DNA of 64,000 bases from contig JAJDNO010000005.1 in the NCBI GenBank assembly GCA_022340615.1, forward strand, positions 1-64,000, in the 5' to 3' direction. The position numbers and the translations under genes are program-made. Below are positions 51,858 through 62,513 of the stretch, piece by piece. Numbering within the stretch: the first letter of the stretch is position 1; every line of letters begins with the position of its first letter. The DNA comes from Gallionella sp. (GTDB taxonomy: Bacteria; Pseudomonadota; Gammaproteobacteria; Burkholderiales; Gallionellaceae). The notes beneath the pieces are model-generated. The model was not told the origin of the DNA and searched no databases. It was given only the letters and a program-made list of their open reading frames with translations.

Positions 51858-53789
51858 ATGGGAAAAATCATCGGTATCGACCTGGGCACGACCAACTCCT
51901 GCGTGGCCATCATGGAAAACGGCAAGACCAAGGTGATCGAGAACGCGGAAGGAACCCGCACCACACCGTCCATCGTTGCCTATATGGAAGATGGCGAAGT
52001 GCTGGTCGGTGCGCCCGCGAAGCGCCAGGCTGTCACCAATCCGACCAACACGCTGTACGGCGTGAAACGCCTGATCGGGCGCCGCTTCGACGAGAAGATG
52101 GTGCAGAAGGACATCGCCATGGTGCCATTCAAGATCATCAAGGCCAAGAACGGCGACGCATGGGTGAAAGTGCGCGACAAGGAATATTCCGCGCCCGAAA
52201 TTTCAGCCCAGGTGCTGATGAAAATGAAAAAAACCGCCGAAGACTATCTCGGCGAATCGGTGACCGAGGCGGTCATCACCGTACCTGCGTACTTCAACGA
52301 CTCGCAACGCCAGGCAACCAAGGATGCCGGCCGCATCGCGGGCCTTGACGTCAAGCGCATCATCAACGAGCCGACCGCAGCCGCGCTGGCCTTCGGTCTG
52401 GACAAACAGGAAGGCGACCGCAAGATCGCCGTGTATGACCTGGGCGGCGGTACCTTCGATATCTCCATCATCGACATCGCCGAAATCGAGGGCGAGCACC
52501 AGTTCGAGGTGATGTCCACCAACGGCGACACCTTCCTCGGCGGCGAAGACTTCGACATGCGCGTTATCGACTTCCTGGTCGACGAATTCCAGAAGGACAG
52601 CGGCATCGACCTGCGCAAGGACGTGCTGGCATTGCAGCGCCTGAAGGACGCTGCTGAAAAGGCCAAGATCGAGCTGTCTTCTGCACAACAGACCGAGGTC
52701 AACCTGCCCTACATCACCGCCGATGCAACCGGCCCGAAACACCTGGCCGTGAAAATCACCCGCGCCAAGCTGGAAAGCCTGGTCGAGGACCTGATCGCGC
52801 GCACCATCGAACCGTGCAAGATCGCGATGAAGGACGCGGGCGTTTCCACCTCCGACATCAGCGACGTGATCCTGGTCGGCGGCCAGACCCGCATGCCCAA
52901 AGTGCAGGAAAAGGTCAAGGAATTCTTCGGCAAGGAAGCACGCAAGGACGTGAACCCTGACGAAGCCGTTGCTGTCGGCGCGGCCATCCAGGGCGGCGTG
53001 CTGCAGGGCGAAGTCAAGGACGTGCTGTTGCTGGACGTGACCCCGCTGAGCCTGGGTATCGAAACCATGGGCGGCGTGATGACCAAACTGATCAAGAAGA
53101 ACACCACGATCCCGACCAAGGCATCGCAGGTATTCTCGACCGCCGAGGACAACCAGAACGCGGTGACCATCCACGTGCTGCAGGGCGAGCGCGAAGTGGT
53201 GTCCGGCAACAAGAGCCTGGGCCAGTTCAACCTGTCCGACATTCCGCCTGCACCTCGCGGCATGCCGCAGATCGAAGTGACCTTCGACATCGACTCGAAC
53301 GGCATCCTGCACGTGTCGGCGAAGGACAAGGCGACCGGCAAGGAGAACAAGATCAAGATCCAGGCAAGCTCCGGTTTGAGCGAAGCAGAAATCAACAAGA
53401 TGGTTCAGGATGCCGAAGCCCACGCCGAGGACGACCGCAAGGCACTGGAACTGGTGACCGCGCGCAACCAGCTCGACGCGCTGATCCACTCAACGCACAA
53501 GTCGCTGAAGGAATATGGCGATCAACTGACTGCAGATGAAAAGAGCGCAGTCGAGGCTGCCTTGAAGGAGGCCGAGGAAGTCGTGAAAGGTGACGACAAG
53601 GAAGCAATCGAAGCCAAGGCTGAGGCACTGGCGACCGCAGCGCAGAAGCTCGGCGAGAAGATGTACGCAGCCGAGCAGGCCAAGGCGCAGGCCGGTGAAG
53701 CAGGTGCTGAATCCGGTGCGGAAGCGAAGAAGGACGAGGGCGATGTGGTGGACGCAGAGTTCACCGAAGTGAAAGACGAAAAGAAGTAA
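51858..53789 (+). CDS. dnaK: Chaperone DnaK
   Basis: [42 protein letters not shown]... Confidence 0.99.
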   Translation: MGKIIGIDLGTTNSCVAIMENGKTKVIENAEGTRTTPSIVAYMEDGEVLVGAPAKRQAVTNPTNTLYGVKRLIGRRFDEKMVQKDIAMVPFKIIKAKNGDAWVKVRDKEYSAPEISAQVLMKMKKTAEDYLGESVTEAVITVPAYFNDSQRQATKDAGRIAGLDVKRIINEPTAAALAFGLDKQEGDRKIAVYDLGGGTFDISIIDIAEIEGEHQFEVMSTNGDTFLGGEDFDMRVIDFLVDEFQKDSGIDLRKDVLALQRLKDAAEKAKIELSSAQQTEVNLPYITADATGPKHLAVKITRAKLESLVEDLIARTIEPCKIAMKDAGVSTSDISDVILVGGQTRMPKVQEKVKEFFGKEARKDVNPDEAVAVGAAIQGGVLQGEVKDVLLLDVTPLSLGIETMGGVMTKLIKKNTTIPTKASQVFSTAEDNQNAVTIHVLQGEREVVSGNKSLGQFNLSDIPPAPRGMPQIEVTFDIDSNGILHVSAKDKATGKENKIKIQASSGLSEAEINKMVQDAEAHAEDDRKALELVTARNQLDALIHSTHKSLKEYGDQLTADEKSAVEAALKEAEEVVKGDDKEAIEAKAEALATAAQKLGEKMYAAEQAKAQAGEAGAESGAEAKKDEGDVVDAEFTEVKDEKK

Positions 53790-53807
53790 GGTACTATAAA
53801 GGCTGAG

Positions 53808-53842
53808 GGCTGGATGCCGGGTCTCCCGGTCTCCAGCCTTTT
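53808..53842 (+). terminator. Terminator/attenuator-like hairpin between dnaK and dnaJ
   Basis: GGCTGGA-TGCCGGGTCTCCCGGTC-TCCAGCC-TTTT; long GC-rich stem followed by four T. Confidence 0.7.
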
Positions 53843-53879
53843 ACGTGTTCCATTTATCACAAGCATTTAGCCACCGATT

Positions 53880-55001
53880 ATGTCAAAAAAAGATTACTAC
53901 GAAGTTCTCGGCGTGAACCGCGATGCTTCCGAAGAGGATATCAAGAAGGCTTATCGCAAGCTGGCGATGAAGCATCACCCGGACCGCAATCCCGACAACC
54001 CGAATGCAGAGGAACATTTCAAGGAAGCCAAGGAAGCCTACGAGGTACTGAGCGACGGGCAGAAACGCGCTGCCTATGACCAGCATGGCCATGCCGCTTT
54101 CGAATCCGGCGGGATGGGCGGCAACCCGTTCGGTGCCGGTGCGCAGGGATTCGATTTTTCCGATATCTTCGGCGATATCTTCGGCGGCGGACGCGGCGGC
54201 GGGCGCAGCAATGTGCAGCGTGGCGCGGATCTGCGCTACAACCTCGAGATCACGCTGGAACAGGCTGCGCGCGGCACCGAAACGCAGATACGCGTCCCGG
54301 CGATGGCGGAATGCGAGACCTGCCACGGCTCCGGCGCAAAACCGGGGACCAGCCCGACCACCTGCTCCACCTGTGCCGGCCATGGCCAAGTACGCATGCA
54401 GCAGGGTTTCTTTTCGATCCAGCAAACCTGCCCGCGCTGCCACGGCTCCGGCAAGATGATCACCTCGCCGTGCAAGGACTGCAACGGCAACGGACGGATC
54501 AAGCAGCACAAAACGCTGTCGGTCAAGATTCCGGCGGGCGTGGATACGGATGACCGCATCCGCCTATCCAGCGAGGGCGAACTCGGCGTGAACGGCGGGC
54601 CACCCGGCGACCTGTATGTGGTTATACAGATCAAGCCGCACGCGGTTTTCCAGCGCGACCACAACGATCTGCATTGCGAAATGCCGATCAGCTTCACCAC
54701 CGCCGCACTAGGCGGGTCGATCGAGATTCCCACCCTGGATGGCGTCGCAACGATCAAGATCCCTGCCGAAACCCAGAGCGGCAGAATATTCCGGCTGCGC
54801 GGCAAGGGCATCAAGGGCGTGCGCAGTTCCAGCCATGGCGACCTGCATTGCCACGTGGAGGTGGAAACACCGGTGAGCCTGACAGATCGCCAGCGGGAAC
54901 TGCTGCGCGAATTCGAAGAAATCAACGAAAAAGACAGCGAGCGCCACAATCCGCGTGCCCGGTCGTGGATGAACAAGGTCAAGGATTTCTTTGTCGCATA
55001 G
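53880..55001 (+). CDS. dnaJ: Chaperone DnaJ
   Basis: [38 protein letters not shown]..., G/F region, four CxxCxGxG zinc motifs. Confidence 0.98.
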   Translation: MSKKDYYEVLGVNRDASEEDIKKAYRKLAMKHHPDRNPDNPNAEEHFKEAKEAYEVLSDGQKRAAYDQHGHAAFESGGMGGNPFGAGAQGFDFSDIFGDIFGGGRGGGRSNVQRGADLRYNLEITLEQAARGTETQIRVPAMAECETCHGSGAKPGTSPTTCSTCAGHGQVRMQQGFFSIQQTCPRCHGSGKMITSPCKDCNGNGRIKQHKTLSVKIPAGVDTDDRIRLSSEGELGVNGGPPGDLYVVIQIKPHAVFQRDHNDLHCEMPISFTTAALGGSIEIPTLDGVATIKIPAETQSGRIFRLRGKGIKGVRSSSHGDLHCHVEVETPVSLTDRQRELLREFEEINEKDSERHNPRARSWMNKVKDFFVA

Positions 55002-55148
55002 CAACTGGACCGGTGCGATCGCCGCACCGGATCCGACACCCGCCCGGCTGACCTAGGCACGGCGCGGAAACCCATTTAAAATTCTGCTAGAATGAACAAA
55101 CGATTCGATTATTGATCTATCCGGGTCCCTGCACCAATACAATTCAAC

Positions 55149-55943
55149 ATGCATTCCCGAACGAATATTTCCAGACGAAAAGCCTTTCTCATCCACCTGT
55201 CGATCAGCGCAGCCATTGCCGTAGCCGTGGTCGCGCTGATGATGCTGGTCTGGTACAAACCGCCTTTTTTCTCGGCGCTCGGCGGGAAGCACATCCTGCT
55301 GATACTGCTAGGCGTCGACGTGACGCTCGGACCGCTGATCACGCTGCTCATCTTCAACCCTCTGAAGAGCCGCAAGGCACTGAGGTTCGATCTGTCGGTG
55401 ATCGCGGTGCTGCAATCCGCGGCGCTTATTTTCGGCGTGAGTGTGCTGTTCCAGGCACGCCCGGTTTTCGTGGTGTTCAGCAAAGGTTCCTTCGACCTGA
55501 TCACCGCCAACATGCTCAGCGAACACGATATTGCACAGGCAAAATATCCCGCCTACCGGTCGCTGCCGCTGACTGGTCCAGTTTACGTTTATTCGGAAAT
55601 GCCGTCGGATATCAAGGAAAGAAACCAGCTGGTATTCAGCGCGTTTTCCGGCAAGGATTTGCCGCAGTTTCCGCAGTACTACAAACCATACGATGAGCAC
55701 GGCAAGGTCGAAGGCAGCGCCGCCAAGCCGATCGCCGAACTGAAGCAACTGAACCCCGGTCTGGCCGCGGAAATCGACCGCTCGGGAGAGGCCAGCGGGC
55801 GGAAACTATCGGACATCGGTTTTGTGCCGTTGCGAGCCAAATATCAGGATCAGGCCATATTGCTCGGGAAGAGCGACGGCAAAGTGCTGGGCTTGCTGGA
55901 TGTAAACCCCTGGCCAGGTTCTGCGATGTTCAGACGCAAATAA
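55149..55943 (+). CDS. TfpX/TfpZ family type IV pilin accessory protein
   Basis: RRKAFLIHLSISAAIAVAVVALMMLVWYKPPFFSALGGKHILLILLGVDVTLGPLITLLIFNPLKSRKALRFDLSVIAVLQ... Confidence 0.82.
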   Translation: MHSRTNISRRKAFLIHLSISAAIAVAVVALMMLVWYKPPFFSALGGKHILLILLGVDVTLGPLITLLIFNPLKSRKALRFDLSVIAVLQSAALIFGVSVLFQARPVFVVFSKGSFDLITANMLSEHDIAQAKYPAYRSLPLTGPVYVYSEMPSDIKERNQLVFSAFSGKDLPQFPQYYKPYDEHGKVEGSAAKPIAELKQLNPGLAAEIDRSGEASGRKLSDIGFVPLRAKYQDQAILLGKSDGKVLGLLDVNPWPGSAMFRRK

Positions 55944-55952
55944 GCTTCGCAG

Positions 55953-56753
55953 TTACTTCGCCGCGAACACCTCGCGCAGAAATACCCTGGCCTGCTCCCA
56001 CGAATCCTTGTCCGCTTTTGCATCGTAGGCTATCGGCAGGTTGAATTTCTTGCCCAACACATCCGCAGCCGGATTGGTGAACGCATGTTTCGCTCCGGGA
56101 TAGGTGACCACGCGGAAATCCGCGCCGGCGTGTTCCATCTCCAGCCTGAATGCGGCAACCTTTTCCGGCCCGATGGTCGGATCGGCATCGCCGCTGAATG
56201 AAATGATGTGCGCCTTGATCGCGCCCGGCTGCGCCGGGTTCGCGGTACCGAGCCCGCCGTGGAAACTCGCCACGCCCTTCAGGTCCTCGCCCATGCGCGC
56301 CATGTTCAGTACCACGCTGCCGCCGAAACAATAGCCGAACGCGGCAATTTCATCGGGATTCACCGTTGCATGTTTGCGCAGCAAATGCATAGCCGCCTCG
56401 AAGCGCGCCTTTTCCATCGGCAAGTTGCTGTATAACTCGCCAGCCAGCTTGCGTGCATCATCAGGATTGTCGACAACCTTGCCGTTGCCGTACATATCGA
56501 CCGCGAGCGCGGTATATCCCAGTTCTGCAAGCATGCGCGCGCGTTTGCGCGCATATTCGTTTTGCCCCCACCACTCGTGCACCACCAGAACCCCGGGGCG
56601 CTTGCCCTTGATCGAATCGTCGTAGGCAATATATCCCTTCAGCTTCGTGCCATCCGCCTCATAAACCACTTCGGTGCCCTGCACCGCGGCATACGCGGAC
56701 GGTCCGCCCAGACAGAAGATCGACATCGACATTGCCAACAGCAATTCTTTCAT
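55953..56753 (-). CDS. Dienelactone hydrolase family protein (exported)
   Basis: Signal peptide; RPGVLVVHEWWGQNEYARKRARMLAELGYTALAVDMYGNGK...FGYCFGGSVVLNMA...FRVVTYPGAKHAFTNP. Confidence 0.9.
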   Translation of the reverse strand: MKELLLAMSMSIFCLGGPSAYAAVQGTEVVYEADGTKLKGYIAYDDSIKGKRPGVLVVHEWWGQNEYARKRARMLAELGYTALAVDMYGNGKVVDNPDDARKLAGELYSNLPMEKARFEAAMHLLRKHATVNPDEIAAFGYCFGGSVVLNMARMGEDLKGVASFHGGLGTANPAQPGAIKAHIISFSGDADPTIGPEKVAAFRLEMEHAGADFRVVTYPGAKHAFTNPAADVLGKKFNLPIAYDAKADKDSWEQARVFLREVFAAK

Positions 56754-56804
56754 GATCGCTCCTTTGCAATAATCTAGCGGCTATTTGCCGACCGGCCTGG
56801 CTGG

Positions 56805-57110
56805 TCAGGCTGTTCCCATTTCAACCTGCTGTTTCAGATAATACACCTCCATGTTGAGGCGGCATATTCTCTCAATCAGCTGTTCGGCCAGCGCATCGTC
56901 GAGCACGAACTCGACCTTGACCGCCAGTTCCCCGGCAAGTTCGAAAAAGGTTTCTTCATGCATGCGTCCGTGCCTTCCGAAACCGGCGATCGCGCGAAAA
57001 GCCGAGCCTCCATGCACACCCATCCCCCGCGCTTCCTCGAGTAGCCATTCATAAAGCGGCATGTCCGAGTGGTGCTGTTTTTCAGAGATATAAAACGAGA
57101 GCAGGTTCAT
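56805..57110 (-). CDS. DUF190 domain-containing protein
   Basis: LLSFYISEKQHHSDMPLYEWLLEEARGMGVHGGSAFRAIAGFGRHGRMHEE; next to crcB. Confidence 0.88.
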   Translation of the reverse strand: MNLLSFYISEKQHHSDMPLYEWLLEEARGMGVHGGSAFRAIAGFGRHGRMHEETFFELAGELAVKVEFVLDDALAEQLIERICRLNMEVYYLKQQVEMGTA

Positions 57111-57131
57111 GTTCGTGTTCTCCCAGTAATA

Positions 57132-57515
57132 TTATGTTTGCATCATCCTGAAAGTCTGTATACCCAGGATGGTCATCAGCAGCGAACCGCCGAGATGGGT
57201 AAGGATGATCGCCGATCCCCATGCATACTGGCCGCGCAACAGCAGCGTGACGGTCTCTGCAGAAAAGGTGGAGAAAGTGGTCAGGGCGCCGAGAAATCCG
57301 GTGATGATCATCAGTCGCCACTCCGGCGAAAGGCCGGAGTAGTGCGAAAAAAATGCGATCGCAAGGCCGATCAGGTAGCCGCCCAGCAAATTGGCAGCCA
57401 GCGTTCCGAGCGGCAGTTCCGGCAGTGCCGGATTCAGCCACAAACCCAGCCCCCAGCGCAGGCTTGCGCCGAATGCGGCGCCGGTCCCAATGGCAAGAAG
57501 ATTTAACAGCATCAA
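57132..57515 (-). CDS. crcB: Fluoride efflux transporter CrcB
   Basis: [45 protein letters not shown]...[15 protein letters not shown]. Confidence 0.94.
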   Translation of the reverse strand: MMLLNLLAIGTGAAFGASLRWGLGLWLNPALPELPLGTLAANLLGGYLIGLAIAFFSHYSGLSPEWRLMIITGFLGALTTFSTFSAETVTLLLRGQYAWGSAIILTHLGGSLLMTILGIQTFRMMQT

Positions 57516-57558
57516 TACGGCCCCGTCAGAATCATCTGAATCATGAATAGAGTTCGCT

Positions 57559-58758
57559 TCATTCTACAACACGCACCAGTGCAAAACCGCCGCCCAGCGT
57601 GCGCAAGTTGGTGGTCTGCCCCTGGTACAGCCGTGCAACCACTAGTTGAATTTTTCCGGCATATACATAACAGCGCACATCATACTTCAGCGACACCGGA
57701 TCGGCCCCGTCCAGGCAAACCGCACGTTCTCCCGGCGGAGTCAGCTTTTGCGCGACATAGTCACCCTGCACAATCTCGCCATACACCCGTTTGGTCAGGT
57801 TTGCGCCGCGATACGTGCCCTTGCTGCCATATCCGGTGTGGGGTTTGAAGAACAAGCCCTTGCGGTCGGTCCAGAGCGTGTCCTCCATGTCGGCGCTCAC
57901 GACAAAGGTATGCGGCACGCCCGCCTGCAGCGTCGCGATGTCAGCCTCGGCGGCCCCCAGTGCGCGCAGGCCCTGCTCTTCGGTCAGTCGCGCCAGATTG
58001 CGCTTGTCCGCGTATTTAGCGTAGGCATGGGGATGCGGGGTCAATACCACCCGCCCGCTCCGGTATGCCCTGTCCAGAAGCGGATGCTGCTGCAGCGAAA
58101 AATCGGTCAGGCGGTTGTACACCATGTCGATTTTTTCCTTGCCGAAGTACAAACCGTCTTCGTGCAACTTCAATGCGACCGGATCGACGATATAAACCGT
58201 CAGCCCGTCGCGTTCCAGCATCCGTTTGGCCAGCAGAAATTCGGGATAGAGATATTGCTGCTCCGGATTCTCATCGACGATAGCGATACTCCTGAACGGC
58301 GCCGAGCCGCGTTCCACGCGCCATTCGTTGCGGAACATCGCGATGAACGCCGATTCGAGATTCTCGATCGCAACGGTTTTGCCGGGCATCTCTGCATCGC
58401 GCTGGCTGCCGGCCAGAAATTCATTGAAGAACGCGCCGCCCGCGTTGGAATTGATTTCTATCAGGTGCACGCCCTGTGCGTTGAGGTGAAAATCGTAACC
58501 GAAGAACACACCACCGGCTTTCGGTTGTTTCCCGTCACCGGGCGGCAGCCAGCCTTCAAGCCCGACCACCCGCTCTACCGCCGCAACCACCTCGTACATC
58601 TTGCGCAATTGCGCCGGTGAGATGAACACCGGCACTCCGGCAAACAGGTACGGGCAGCGCTCCGCCACCAGACTATGCCAGGCTTCGCCCTGCGCCCGGC
58701 ACGCCTGCACAAGGGCATCCCGGTTCAATTCTGCAGAGTGACAATCGGCATTCAACAT
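57559..58758 (-). CDS. ATP-grasp domain-containing protein, uncharacterised
   Basis: [31 protein letters not shown]...[44 protein letters not shown]...; ORF extends to 58833. Confidence 0.7.
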   Translation of the reverse strand: MLNADCHSAELNRDALVQACRAQGEAWHSLVAERCPYLFAGVPVFISPAQLRKMYEVVAAVERVVGLEGWLPPGDGKQPKAGGVFFGYDFHLNAQGVHLIEINSNAGGAFFNEFLAGSQRDAEMPGKTVAIENLESAFIAMFRNEWRVERGSAPFRSIAIVDENPEQQYLYPEFLLAKRMLERDGLTVYIVDPVALKLHEDGLYFGKEKIDMVYNRLTDFSLQQHPLLDRAYRSGRVVLTPHPHAYAKYADKRNLARLTEEQGLRALGAAEADIATLQAGVPHTFVVSADMEDTLWTDRKGLFFKPHTGYGSKGTYRGANLTKRVYGEIVQGDYVAQKLTPPGERAVCLDGADPVSLKYDVRCYVYAGKIQLVVARLYQGQTTNLRTLGGGFALVRVVE

Positions 58759-58769
58759 TTCAGCTTCGA

Positions 58770-59339
58770 TCACTTCGTTCCGCCCAGCAATTCTGCTTTC
58801 AGATCGGCCTGCACCGCATGCGTACCGATCCATATCTTCAGCAATGCATGGTGGAACATCTCCCCTTCGATCGTGCCATAAGTGACGCCATTCACGCTGA
58901 TCTGCGTTCCGGTGCCGGGCACATAATCCATCACGATCAGGTCACCCGAGTGCACTTCTTCGACCAGATGGAAAATGTCACTCATCTGCTTGAGCTGGTC
59001 ATGCAGCATCGCCATTTCCGCCTTGGAGTGGTTCGCCTCGATAGCCTCGATGAACGCATCCATGAACCTTTTCTCCCCCAGGTCGCGCAACATGTACAGC
59101 GCGATGCGTTGCGGCTCGTCTGCGGTGATGATGGCATCCGCGGAAGTCTGTTTCTCCGGCAGGTACAGCGCCGCCACATATATCTTGAAAAAGAATTTGC
59201 TGCGCAAGCCCGCGCCGTTCAGTATCAGAACCTGGTTGCCGAGCGTAACGCTGTCCGCCGGCTTGACGCCTGCCACTTCCATTGCATTCACGTTCCAGCT
59301 CACCAACAAACCACAGATCAGAAATAGTATTTTTCTCAT
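58770..59339 (-). CDS. Chalcone isomerase-like family protein (exported)
   Basis: Signal peptide; GNQVLILNGAGLRSKFFFKIYVAALYLPEKQTSADAIITADEPQRIALYMLRDLGEKRFMDAFIEAIEANHS...; bacterial chalcone-isomerase-like pattern. Confidence 0.85.
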   Translation of the reverse strand: MRKILFLICGLLVSWNVNAMEVAGVKPADSVTLGNQVLILNGAGLRSKFFFKIYVAALYLPEKQTSADAIITADEPQRIALYMLRDLGEKRFMDAFIEAIEANHSKAEMAMLHDQLKQMSDIFHLVEEVHSGDLIVMDYVPGTGTQISVNGVTYGTIEGEMFHHALLKIWIGTHAVQADLKAELLGGTK

Positions 59340-59390
59340 TTTTTTCTTTCAATCCGGATCAACCCTCGGAATTTCGGTTCGTGCCTGATC

Positions 59391-60599
59391 CTACAACGAT
59401 TCAAATATACCAGCAGCACCCATGCCTGTCCCGATGCACATCGTCACCATGCCGTATTTCTGCTTGCGTCGGCGCAGCCCATGCAGCAGCGTCGCTGTTC
59501 GGATCGCGCCGGTCGCACCGAGGGGATGGCCGAGCGCGATCGCGCCGCCGAGCGGGTTCACCTTCGCCGGATCCAGCCCGACATCATTGATCACCGCCAG
59601 AGACTGCGCGGCAAATGCCTCGTTCAGCTCGATCCAGCCCATGTCGTCCAGATTCAATCCCGTCTGCTTCAGCACACGCGGGATTGCCTCCTTGGGGCCG
59701 ATGCCCATGATCTCGGGTGGCACACCAGCCACCGTGTAGCCGACGAAGCGGCCGATCGGCGTCAGGTTGTAACGCTTCAGCGCGTTCTCGCTGCACAGCA
59801 GCACCGCGGCCGCACCGTCGGACATCTGCGAACTGTTGCCCGCGGTGACCGAACCGCGCTGCGCAAACACCGTTTTCAGTTTTGCCAGTGCTTCCAGCGA
59901 GGTGTCCGCGCGCGGACCTTCGTCTCGGGTCGCGTCGCGCCGGTTGATTTTCATTTCGCGGCTCGCCAGATCAGGCGCATGTTCGGCGATCTGATACGGT
60001 GTGATCTCGTCGCTGAATTCGCCGTTCGCGGTCGCGCTGATCGCGCGCTTGTGGCTTTCATAGGCGAACGCATCCTGCGCCTCGCGCGACACATGCCAGC
60101 GTTCGGCAACTTTTTCGGCGGTGATGCCCATGCCGAATGCGATGCCGAGATTCTCGTCATGCGCGAATATCTCCGGATTGAACGCGATCTTGTTTCCCAT
60201 CATCGGCACCATGCTCATGCTCTCGGTACCCGCCGCGATCATCACCTCCGCTTCACCCAAACGAATCCGATCCGCGGCCATCGCGACTGCCTGCAGGCCA
60301 GAAGAGCAAAAGCGGTTCACCGTCACGCCTGGTACGCCGTCCGGCAGCCCGGCCAGCAGCAGCCCGATGCGCGCGACGTTCATGCCCTGTTCCGCCTCCG
60401 GCATCGCGCAGCCAACGATCACGTCGGCAATCTGCGAGGTATCGAGCGTAGGCGCCTGCACAAGCACGCTCCTCAGCACATGCGCGAGCAGATCGTCTGG
60501 ACGGGTGTTGCGGAACATCCCGCGCGGCGCCTTGCCGACCGGCGTGCGCGTCGCGGCAACGATGTAGGCTTCCTGGACTTGTTTGCTCATGATGTTCAC
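59391..60599 (-). CDS. Acetyl-CoA C-acyltransferase (thiolase)
   Basis: VTVNRFCSSGLQAVAMAADRI, GHPLGATGAIRTATLL, CIGTGMGAAGIFE; FadA/FadI-type. Confidence 0.94.
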   Translation of the reverse strand: MNIMSKQVQEAYIVAATRTPVGKAPRGMFRNTRPDDLLAHVLRSVLVQAPTLDTSQIADVIVGCAMPEAEQGMNVARIGLLLAGLPDGVPGVTVNRFCSSGLQAVAMAADRIRLGEAEVMIAAGTESMSMVPMMGNKIAFNPEIFAHDENLGIAFGMGITAEKVAERWHVSREAQDAFAYESHKRAISATANGEFSDEITPYQIAEHAPDLASREMKINRRDATRDEGPRADTSLEALAKLKTVFAQRGSVTAGNSSQMSDGAAAVLLCSENALKRYNLTPIGRFVGYTVAGVPPEIMGIGPKEAIPRVLKQTGLNLDDMGWIELNEAFAAQSLAVINDVGLDPAKVNPLGGAIALGHPLGATGAIRTATLLHGLRRRKQKYGMVTMCIGTGMGAAGIFESL

Positions 60600-60643
60600 C
60601 TCTTCGAAAATAATGCGGCAAGCCGCGGATCATTTCTGCTGTA

Positions 60644-61438
60644 TCAACCGCCAAACTTCACGTTCACGCCGGTGAAGAACAGCAGGTCATTGGGTTTGAT
60701 GGGTGTTTCTGCAAGACTGTCATACCGGTCCTGCAACGATACTTTCAGGCTCATGGTATGGTTTATCGCAACCGACAGGCTGGCATCGAACGTCGCGCGA
60801 TATCCGCCATCGCTGTTCAGCCCATGGCTCGCCGCAAGGCGTTGTTTGAATGTGGTCGATGGTGTCAGCGTGTTCGTCGAATCTTCGCCGATCATCGCTT
60901 CTGCCGAATTGAATTTGGTGCGCAGCTGGTTCCTGACCAGAACACCGGGATCGATATATTCGTCGCCGCGATACGAAGCGCCGCCGAAAAGGTCCCACTG
61001 CGTATCGTTCGTGTTGATCAGGTGGTAACCCAGGCCGAGGCTGGCCACGCTGCGCAACCTCAGCAGCCTGATCACGTCGCGGCCGAAATCCAGCCCGGTA
61101 AAGCCGAACATTCTTTTCGAGAGATTGTGGTCGTAACGCGCCCCTGCTGACCACTGGTTCGCCGTCGTGCTGGTCAGGTCTTTGCTTTCGGCGCGCGAGC
61201 CGAGCGCCTGTGCGTACAGCGACCATTTGTCGTGTGCAGTCCTTCTGGTCGCATCCGCGGTCAGACTCAGGCTCTGGCTCCGGGTGTTGCCTGCCGAAAG
61301 GGTTACTGCCAGACCGCCATTGGCACGCCACAAGCCGTCCCTGGGCGGCTCATCCCCCAGTGCGCACGGGCTGCAGACCGTCGCAGACAAGACCATCAAA
61401 TTGACAGGTATGATTTTCCCGAGTGATGCTGACTTCAT
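60644..61438 (-). CDS. DUF481 family outer membrane protein
   Basis: Signal peptide then beta-rich SLTADATRRTAHDKWSLYAQALGSRAESKDLTSTTANQWSAGARYDHNLSKRMFGFTGLDFGRD... Confidence 0.8.
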   Translation of the reverse strand: MKSASLGKIIPVNLMVLSATVCSPCALGDEPPRDGLWRANGGLAVTLSAGNTRSQSLSLTADATRRTAHDKWSLYAQALGSRAESKDLTSTTANQWSAGARYDHNLSKRMFGFTGLDFGRDVIRLLRLRSVASLGLGYHLINTNDTQWDLFGGASYRGDEYIDPGVLVRNQLRTKFNSAEAMIGEDSTNTLTPSTTFKQRLAASHGLNSDGGYRATFDASLSVAINHTMSLKVSLQDRYDSLAETPIKPNDLLFFTGVNVKFGG

Positions 61439-61645
61439 GTATTGAATTTCTCTGAAAGTATTGAAATTGCGCGACTTGCTCCTGCTGAAGCAATATACAT
61501 TAATTCCGCGAGAAGCTCGAACTGCCTTCTTGATGGATAGCGCCGCTCGCAGGGCCATGTCCGAGCAGCGACGGGCATCCGCGGCACTCATTGAATTTTC
61601 CGCTTGCAAAAATATCGGCATGCTAATGAAATGCGCATCGCGATT

Positions 61646-62500
61646 TCAGTACAGCAAACCCGACAGCTTGCGCCGGTATTCCGAAACCAGCTCGCCCTGC
61701 CCGCCCAGCAGGTTGAACACGTCGAGCAGCGTCTTGCGCCCGATGTCGTCCCGGAAGCCGCGATCCCGCCGCACGATCTCCAGCAACTGGTCCATCCCCT
61801 CGGCGGCACGATTAGCCGCGATCAGCACGTTCGCGAGCTTGAGTCGCGCTTCGAGATCGTTCTCGTTCGCGCTGACCGCGGCGGCGAGCTTTGCTTCGCT
61901 GTCGCCTTCCGACTTCATTGCCGCCAGCCTGACCTGCGCCTTGAGTTGCAGCACGCGCGCATCCTTCAGCAGGTCGATATCCTTCAGCGTATCGAGCAGC
62001 CGCTGCGCACCTTCCGCATTGTGCTGGGCAAGCAGCAATTCAGCCGCATCCACACGCACCCACTCGTTGTTCGGGTCGAGCTCGGTGGCTTCTGCAAGGC
62101 GCTGCAGCGCAGTATCCACGTCGCCCGAGGCGGCCAGCTGCTGTGCCTCGCGACGCAATTCCTCGGCCGGGCTCGGGATGATCTTGTCCAGCCAGTCGCG
62201 CACCGCAGCTTCCGGCAGCGCACCGGTGAATTCGTTGACGACCTTGCCATCCACGATCGCCTTCACCGATGGTATCCCGCGTACCGCATAGCGCGCCGAG
62301 ATTTCCGGGTTCTCGTCCGAATTCACCTTGGCGAGCTTGAACTTCCCGCCATACTCATCGGCCAGCTTTTCCAGGATCGGTTTGAGCACCTTGCACGGCG
62401 CGCACCACGGCGCCCAGAAATCGATCACCACCGGCTGCTTGAACGAAGCCTCAACCACCTGTTCCTCGAAATCGGCCTGACTCACATCCTGCGCATTCAT
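61646..62500 (-). CDS. Thioredoxin-TPR chaperedoxin (CnoX/YbbN-like)
   Basis: FEEQVVEASFKQPVVIDFWAPWCAPCKVLKPILEKLADEYGGKFKLAKVNSDENPEIS... plus C-terminal TPR-like region. Confidence 0.92.
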   Translation of the reverse strand: MNAQDVSQADFEEQVVEASFKQPVVIDFWAPWCAPCKVLKPILEKLADEYGGKFKLAKVNSDENPEISARYAVRGIPSVKAIVDGKVVNEFTGALPEAAVRDWLDKIIPSPAEELRREAQQLAASGDVDTALQRLAEATELDPNNEWVRVDAAELLLAQHNAEGAQRLLDTLKDIDLLKDARVLQLKAQVRLAAMKSEGDSEAKLAAAVSANENDLEARLKLANVLIAANRAAEGMDQLLEIVRRDRGFRDDIGRKTLLDVFNLLGGQGELVSEYRRKLSGLLY

Positions 62501-62513
62501 TTCCTGCTGTTCC

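Noticed and set aside
52203-53489. 428-aa minus-strand ORF
   Set aside because: Known type of long antisense ORF over dnaK caused by codon bias; no independent support.
55010-55030. CCGGTGCG-ATCGC-CGCACCGG hairpin after dnaJ as a terminator
   Set aside because: The stem is perfect but has no U-tract, so I did not call it an intrinsic terminator.
57516-57558. Possible fluoride riboswitch upstream of crcB
   Set aside because: The intergenic gap is only 43 nt and lacks the conserved crcB-motif sequence.
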